A stretch of 64,000 nucleotides of DNA from Compostimonas suwonensis (GTDB taxonomy: Bacteria > Actinomycetota > Actinomycetes > Actinomycetales > Microbacteriaceae): positions 682,001 through 746,000 of the forward strand of contig NZ_PGFB01000001.1 in assembly GCF_002797855.1 (NCBI RefSeq), in the 5' to 3' direction. How positions within the stretch are numbered: the first letter of the stretch is position 1; each line of letters starts with the position of its first letter. Positions 60,274 through 64,000 of the stretch are shown piece by piece. The position numbers were made by a program, and so were the translations under genes. The notes beneath the pieces are model-generated. The model searched no databases and was not told the origin of the DNA. It saw only the letters and a program-made list of their open reading frames with translations.

Positions 60274-61626
60274 TCAGGCCGGGCGGAACTCCGCGCCGAG
60301 CTCGGCCGCCGCCTGCACGGTGTCGATCGCCCCGCGGAGCGTCGTCGCGGAGTGGTCGACGATGCGGGTGAAGCCGAGGCGCACCGCCTCGTTGCCGCGT
60401 TGGCGCAGGAAGCCGACCTCGCGGATCTCGCCCGCGAGGCTCACCTCTCCGAAGGCGACGACGTCGTGCGGCACGGCGACGTCGAGGGCGGCCGTGGCGA
60501 TGGCGATGCCGATGGCGAGGTCGGCCTCGGGCTCGCTGAGGCGCACACCGCCGACGGTCGACACGTAGACGTCGCGGTCGCTGAGCTTCAGGCCCACACG
60601 GCGTTCGAGCACGGCGAGGAGCATGGCGACGCGCGAGGGGTCGACGCCGTTGGTCACCCGGCGCGGATTGGGTGTGGACGAGGAGACGACGAGCGCCTGG
60701 ATCTCGACGGGAAGGGCCCGGCGCCCCTCCATCGAGACGGTCGTGCAGGTGCCGGAGACCGAGTTGCGGAGCCGGCTGCGGAACAGGCCGCTCGGGTCGG
60801 GCACCTCGTGGATGCCGGCCTCGATCATCACGAAGCAGCCGACCTCGTCGGTCGGCCCGAACCGGTTCTTGAGCGCGCGCACGAAGCGCAGCGTCGACTG
60901 CCGGTCGCCCTCGAACTGGCAGACCACGTCGACGAGGTGCTCGAGCAGACGAGGGCCGGCGATCTGCCCGTCTTTGGTCACGTGCCCGACGAGGATCGTC
61001 GGCAGGTTGCGGTCTTTGGCCACGCGGATGAGCGTCGAGGCGACCTCGCGTACCTGGCTGGGCTGACCGGGCAGGCCGTCGGTGAGCGAGTTGCTCACGG
61101 TCTGCACCGAGTCGACGATGAGCAGCTGCGGCGTGACCGCGTCGATCTGCCCGAGAACGGCGGCGAGGTCGGTCTCGGCGGCCATGTAGAGCTCGGGGTG
61201 CAGCGATCCCGTGCGCTCCGCGCGCATCCGCACCTGGGACACCGACTCCTCGGCGCTCACATAGAGCACCCGGCGCCCGGATGCCGCTGCCTTCGCCGCG
61301 ACGTCGAGCAGCAGTGTCGATTTGCCGACGCCCGGCTCACCGCTCAGCAGGATGGCGGCACCGGGCACGATGCCGCCGCCGAGCACGCGATCGAACTCGC
61401 CGATGCCGCTCGGCCAGAACGCGACATCCGCCGCCACGTGCTCGGTGATGGGGCGTGCCGCGCGCGACTCGGTGAGCTGCATGGCCGGTACCGAGCGCGA
61501 GATGCCGAGCTGCTCGCTCGCGTCGACGACGGTGCCCCACTCCTGGCACTCGCCGCAACGGCCGACCCACTTGATCGTGGACCAGCCGCACTCGGTGCAC
61601 CGGAAGTTCGTAGGATTTCTCGCCAT
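60274..61626 (-). CDS. radA: DNA repair protein RadA
   Basis: A 450-aa RecA-like helicase that helps branch migration in recombination. The N-terminal zinc finger CTECGWSTIKWVGRCGECQEWG has the four cysteines, Walker A is GEPGVGKST, and the RadA motif KNRFG (RALKNRFGPT) is present. The C-terminal Lon-protease-like domain (VYVSTVGGVRLSEPEADLAIGIAIATAAL) is complete. It converges on the DUF4232-like gene and is divergent from the alpha/beta hydrolase. Confidence 0.96.
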   Translation of the reverse strand: MARNPTNFRCTECGWSTIKWVGRCGECQEWGTVVDASEQLGISRSVPAMQLTESRAARPITEHVAADVAFWPSGIGEFDRVLGGGIVPGAAILLSGEPGVGKSTLLLDVAAKAAASGRRVLYVSAEESVSQVRMRAERTGSLHPELYMAAETDLAAVLGQIDAVTPQLLIVDSVQTVSNSLTDGLPGQPSQVREVASTLIRVAKDRNLPTILVGHVTKDGQIAGPRLLEHLVDVVCQFEGDRQSTLRFVRALKNRFGPTDEVGCFVMIEAGIHEVPDPSGLFRSRLRNSVSGTCTTVSMEGRRALPVEIQALVVSSSTPNPRRVTNGVDPSRVAMLLAVLERRVGLKLSDRDVYVSTVGGVRLSEPEADLAIGIAIATAALDVAVPHDVVAFGEVSLAGEIREVGFLRQRGNEAVRLGFTRIVDHSATTLRGAIDTVQAAAELGAEFRPA

Positions 61627-61701
61627 TCCCCGAGTGTACGGCGGGGTGCCGACACAGATCTGGCCCTACACAGAATCTGTGGGCACTGCGAGACTGTCCC
61701 C

Positions 61702-62574
61702 ATGAACAGCAAAGAATTCGCGCTCGCATCCGAGCGCACGCTGGGGGTCACCGAGTTCGGCGAGCCCGACGGCGAGAACGTGGTCGTACTGTTCCACCCG
61801 GCTCCGGGGGCCTCGGTCTTCGACCCGGATCCGACGGTGACGGCCGAGCACGGCGTTCGCGTGATCGCGTTCGACCGGCCCGGCTACGGCACCTCCGAGC
61901 CCATGCCGCCGGATGCCTGGGCCACCGTCGCGCACGCCGCGGAGGACGCGGCCGAGTACCTCGCCTCCGAGGGGATCACCTCGGTCGGGGCGGTCGGCTG
62001 GTCGGCCGGCGGTCGGGTGGCGCTGGCGTTGGCGGCGCGTCATCCGCAGCTCGTGCGCTCGCTCGCGGTCGTCGCGACGCCCGCGCCCGACGCGGATGTC
62101 CCCTGGCACGGCGACGAGATCAACGCCATGCTCGCCGAGTTCGCCGAGCTGGGCCCGGAGGACGCGGTCGAGGCGATCGCCGCCTCGTTCTCGGCGCAGT
62201 TCGACGGCGATGAGATCCCCACGGAGGCCCTGTTCGGCATGATCGGCGCCACGGCGGTCGACGGCCCGGTGCTCGAAGACGCGGGCAGCTACGAGCGCCT
62301 CGCGATCATGCTGCGCTCCTCGGTGGCGCAGGGCCTCATCGGCATCGCGAGCGACATCGCCGGCTACGCGCTCGCCGACTGGGGTTTCGCGCTCGCCTCG
62401 GTGCGGGCCAAGGCGCTGCTGCTCTACGGCGGGGCGGATGCGGCGATCGGCGAGCCGCACGCCCGCTGGTACGAGAAGCGTGTGGCCGGGTCATCCGTCG
62501 AGATCGTGCCGGATGCCGGTCATCTCGTGCTCGTGCCGAGCTGGGGCCGGGTGCTCGCCCACGTGACCGCCTGA
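61702..62574 (+). CDS. Alpha/beta-hydrolase
   Basis: A 290-aa cytosolic hydrolase. The oxyanion region is VVVLFHPAPGASVFDPD, the substrate loop RVIAFDRPGYGTSEPMPPDAW, the nucleophile elbow GWSAGG, the acid region LLLYGGADAAIG and the catalytic His in VPDAGHLVLVPSWG. It is close to epoxide-hydrolase/haloperoxidase-like enzymes; no substrate can be named. The ATG at 61702 was chosen because the long open frame upstream is antisense to radA. Confidence 0.88.
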   Translation: MNSKEFALASERTLGVTEFGEPDGENVVVLFHPAPGASVFDPDPTVTAEHGVRVIAFDRPGYGTSEPMPPDAWATVAHAAEDAAEYLASEGITSVGAVGWSAGGRVALALAARHPQLVRSLAVVATPAPDADVPWHGDEINAMLAEFAELGPEDAVEAIAASFSAQFDGDEIPTEALFGMIGATAVDGPVLEDAGSYERLAIMLRSSVAQGLIGIASDIAGYALADWGFALASVRAKALLLYGGADAAIGEPHARWYEKRVAGSSVEIVPDAGHLVLVPSWGRVLAHVTA

Positions 62575-62670
62575 GCCTGCTCGGCGCCGCGCTGCCGCCC
62601 GAGCCCGCCCGGGCTCGCCCGCACTCTGCCGAGTTCTGAGCCGCCCCGCGGGTGTATTAGGATAGTCGGC

Positions 62671-62760
62671 GGTACCGTGTCCGAGCGGCCGAAGGTGCAA
62701 CTCTCGAAAAGTTGTGTGGGTGAAAGCCCACCGTGGGTTCAAATCCCACCGGTACCGCCA
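62671..62760 (+). tRNA. tRNA-Ser (CGA)
   Basis: 90 bases including the encoded CCA. Acceptor GGTACCG/CGGTACC, anticodon loop CTCGAAA (anticodon CGA), a long variable arm (GTGGGTGAAAGCCCAC) and T loop GGTTCAAATCC are all clear. A Rho-independent terminator follows 10 bases on. Confidence 0.96.
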
Positions 62761-62770
62761 GCAGTTCTCG

Positions 62771-62797
62771 AAACGCCCTCCTTCGGGAGGGCGTTTT
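62771..62797 (+). terminator. Rho-independent terminator after tRNA-Ser
   Basis: AACGCCCTCC pairs with GGAGGGCGTT around a TTCG tetraloop, followed by TTTTG; the stem is 11 bp (62771-62781 with 62786-62796). Confidence 0.92.
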
Positions 62798-62827
62798 GTG
62801 GTGATCGCGTCGTCGCGGCGCACTGTA

Positions 62828-62865
62828 TTCGTCGCGGCGCATCATCGAACGTGCGCCGCGACGAA
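62828..62865. repeat. Perfect palindrome between tRNA-Ser and the P-type ATPase gene
   Basis: TTCGTCGCGGCGCA (62828-62841) and its exact complement (62852-62865) flank a 10-base loop. Parts of the arm recur on both sides (GTCGCGGCGCAC at about 62812 and TGCGCCGCGA at about 62871), so larger alternative hairpins are possible. It is similar in style to the other palindromic elements but has different ends. Confidence 0.75.
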
Positions 62866-62943
62866 AAAGCTGCGCCGCGAGGATGTGCCGGTCACGCCGC
62901 TGCCGATAGGCTCCTGACACGACGAGGTGGTGGGGGCAGGAGC

Positions 62944-64000
62944 ATGCGCACGACGATCGCTGCACAGGGTTCATCGGCACAGGAGTCGGCGGGGCTGAGC
63001 GCGGCAGAGGTCGCCAAGCGGGTCGCCGCCGGGCAGACCAACGAGTTCGTGGACGCCTCGAGCCGGAGTGCCTGGAGCATCATCCGCGCCAACGTGTTCA
63101 CGCTCTTCAACGGGATCATCGCGGCCTGCTTCCTCGTGCTGCTGTTGCTGGGCCGCTGGCAGGACGCCCTGTTCGGCGTCAGCGCGGTGGCCAACACGAT
63201 CATCGGCTCGGTGCAGGAGTTCCGCGCGAAGGCGGCGCTCGACAAGCTCGCGCTGCTGCACGCGCCGTCGGCCCGCGTCATCCGGGGCGGTGAGACGCAG
63301 GAGATCGCCGTCTCGGCGGTCGTGCTCGGCGACACGCTCTCGCTGCGGGCGGGCGACCAGGTGCCCGCCGATGCGGAGGTCGTGGCATCCGCTCGCCTGC
63401 AGCTCGACGAGTCGATGCTGACCGGGGAGTCGGATGCCGTGGACAAGACGGCGGGCGACGGCGTGCTCTCCGGGTCGATCGTCGTGAGCGGCGAGGGCAC
63501 GACGATCGTGTCCCACGTGGGCGCCGACTCGTTCGCCAACCGGCTCTCGAGCGAGGCGAAGAAGTTCTCGCTCGTCGCGAGCGAGCTGCGGGCCTCCATC
63601 AACACCGTGCTGCGCTGGGTGACCTGGATCATCGGCCCCGTAGCCCTGCTCGTGCTGAACGCGCAGATGGTCGTCTTCGGCGGCTGGCCGGAGGCGATCG
63701 AGAGCGGGCAGTGGCGTCAGGCCGCAGTGAACACGATCGCCTCGGTCGTCGCGATGATCCCGCTGGGGCTCGTGCTCATGACGAGCATCGCCTTCGCCGT
63801 CGGCGCCGTGAAGCTCGCGCGCCAGCAGGTGCTCGTGCAGGAGCTTCCCGCGGTCGAGGGGCTCGCGCGCATCGACGTGATCTGCCTCGACAAGACCGGC
63901 ACCCTCACCGAGGGCGACATCGTGTTCGACGCGACCCACCCCGTGGCTGCCGAGCCGCCGCGCGGCTGGCAGAACGTGCTCGCCTGGTACGGCTCCGAGC
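62944..64000 (+). CDS. P-type ATPase (HAD-IC family cation transporter), 3' truncated by window edge
   Basis: 352 residues are visible. The actuator motif LTGES (in LDESMLTGESDAVDK) and the phosphorylation site DKTGTLTEGD, with its catalytic Asp, are present. Membrane pairs lie near residues 45-80 and 220-280, with PLGLV in the ion-binding helix (VVAMIPLGLVLM). There is no N-terminal metal-binding domain. The overall type resembles the E1-E2 ATPases of actinobacteria annotated as magnesium- or calcium-type (CtpE-like); the ion cannot be fixed from this half. The ATG has AGGAG just upstream. Confidence 0.9.
   Translation, partial: MRTTIAAQGSSAQESAGLSAAEVAKRVAAGQTNEFVDASSRSAWSIIRANVFTLFNGIIAACFLVLLLLGRWQDALFGVSAVANTIIGSVQEFRAKAALDKLALLHAPSARVIRGGETQEIAVSAVVLGDTLSLRAGDQVPADAEVVASARLQLDESMLTGESDAVDKTAGDGVLSGSIVVSGEGTTIVSHVGADSFANRLSSEAKKFSLVASELRASINTVLRWVTWIIGPVALLVLNAQMVVFGGWPEAIESGQWRQAAVNTIASVVAMIPLGLVLMTSIAFAVGAVKLARQQVLVQELPAVEGLARIDVICLDKTGTLTEGDIVFDATHPVAAEPPRGWQNVLAWYGSE

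Overview
The window is a piece of a high-GC (about 70%) actinobacterial chromosome. Codon habits (frequent GGATGCC and GCATCC contexts, many GTG and TTG starts, ATGA/GTGA stop-start overlaps) and gene order (ppa-tilS-hpt-ftsH-folE-folP-folBK-DUF3180-PH proteins-panC-lysS; M23 beside NlpC/P60; clpC1; radA) point to the family Microbacteriaceae. The genus cannot be fixed from sequence reading alone.

Layout. 1-3900: the end of an efeO-efeB iron-uptake operon, then a secreted phospholipase C/phosphoesterase ending in a LAATG sorting-like tail. 3948-11825: a cupin-AraC regulator divergent from an NmrA/DUF1772 pair, an alpha/beta-hydrolase plus MprF-like aminoacyl-lipid synthase operon, and a FAD/Rieske oxidoreductase. 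11826-13027: an island of clearly lower GC with one ParA-like ATPase and its own terminator. 13035-20763: a catabolic cluster made of a sugar-phosphate-isomerase-like protein, a GntR/FCD regulator, an isocitrate/isopropylmalate-family dehydrogenase, a VOC protein, a HAD dehalogenase-like protein and a tripartite tricarboxylate transporter (tctC-tctB-tctA). It is bracketed by two inverted copies of a 29-bp operator.

20840-26110 is a patchwork of small regulatory modules and remnants: a broken ABC-ATPase start, arsR plus an SRPBCC gene, an orphan copy of the arsR control region, a Fic protein with a near-perfect palindrome over its start, a YegP protein, an SDR/TetR pair and palindromic repeats. 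A tRNA-Glu-Asp-Phe cluster follows. From 26820 to 44810 the window is mostly housekeeping: peptidoglycan hydrolases, pyrophosphatase, TilS, Hpt, FtsH, folate synthesis, PH-domain membrane proteins, pantothenate synthetase, LysS and cardiolipin synthase.

44810-64000 holds two very large secreted enzymes, an M14 carboxypeptidase and a nuclease/5'-nucleotidase fusion. They share a C-terminal Ig-like module and a LASTG tail. Between and around them lie pirin, an XRE/DUF2975 module, ClpC, a GNAT acetyltransferase, RadA, an alpha/beta hydrolase, tRNA-Ser(CGA) and the first part of a P-type ATPase that runs off the window.

The most unusual non-coding signal is a family of roughly 80-bp palindromic elements with termini CAAAACGACGGA / TCCGTCGTTTTG. 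Two copies are intergenic. One sits in frame inside the essential gene tilS and adds 26 residues before its P-loop. A second palindrome family (GCGAGTCGCGCC ends) and a cluster of CAAATGG-containing repeats are also present. No CRISPR array, IS element or prophage was seen.
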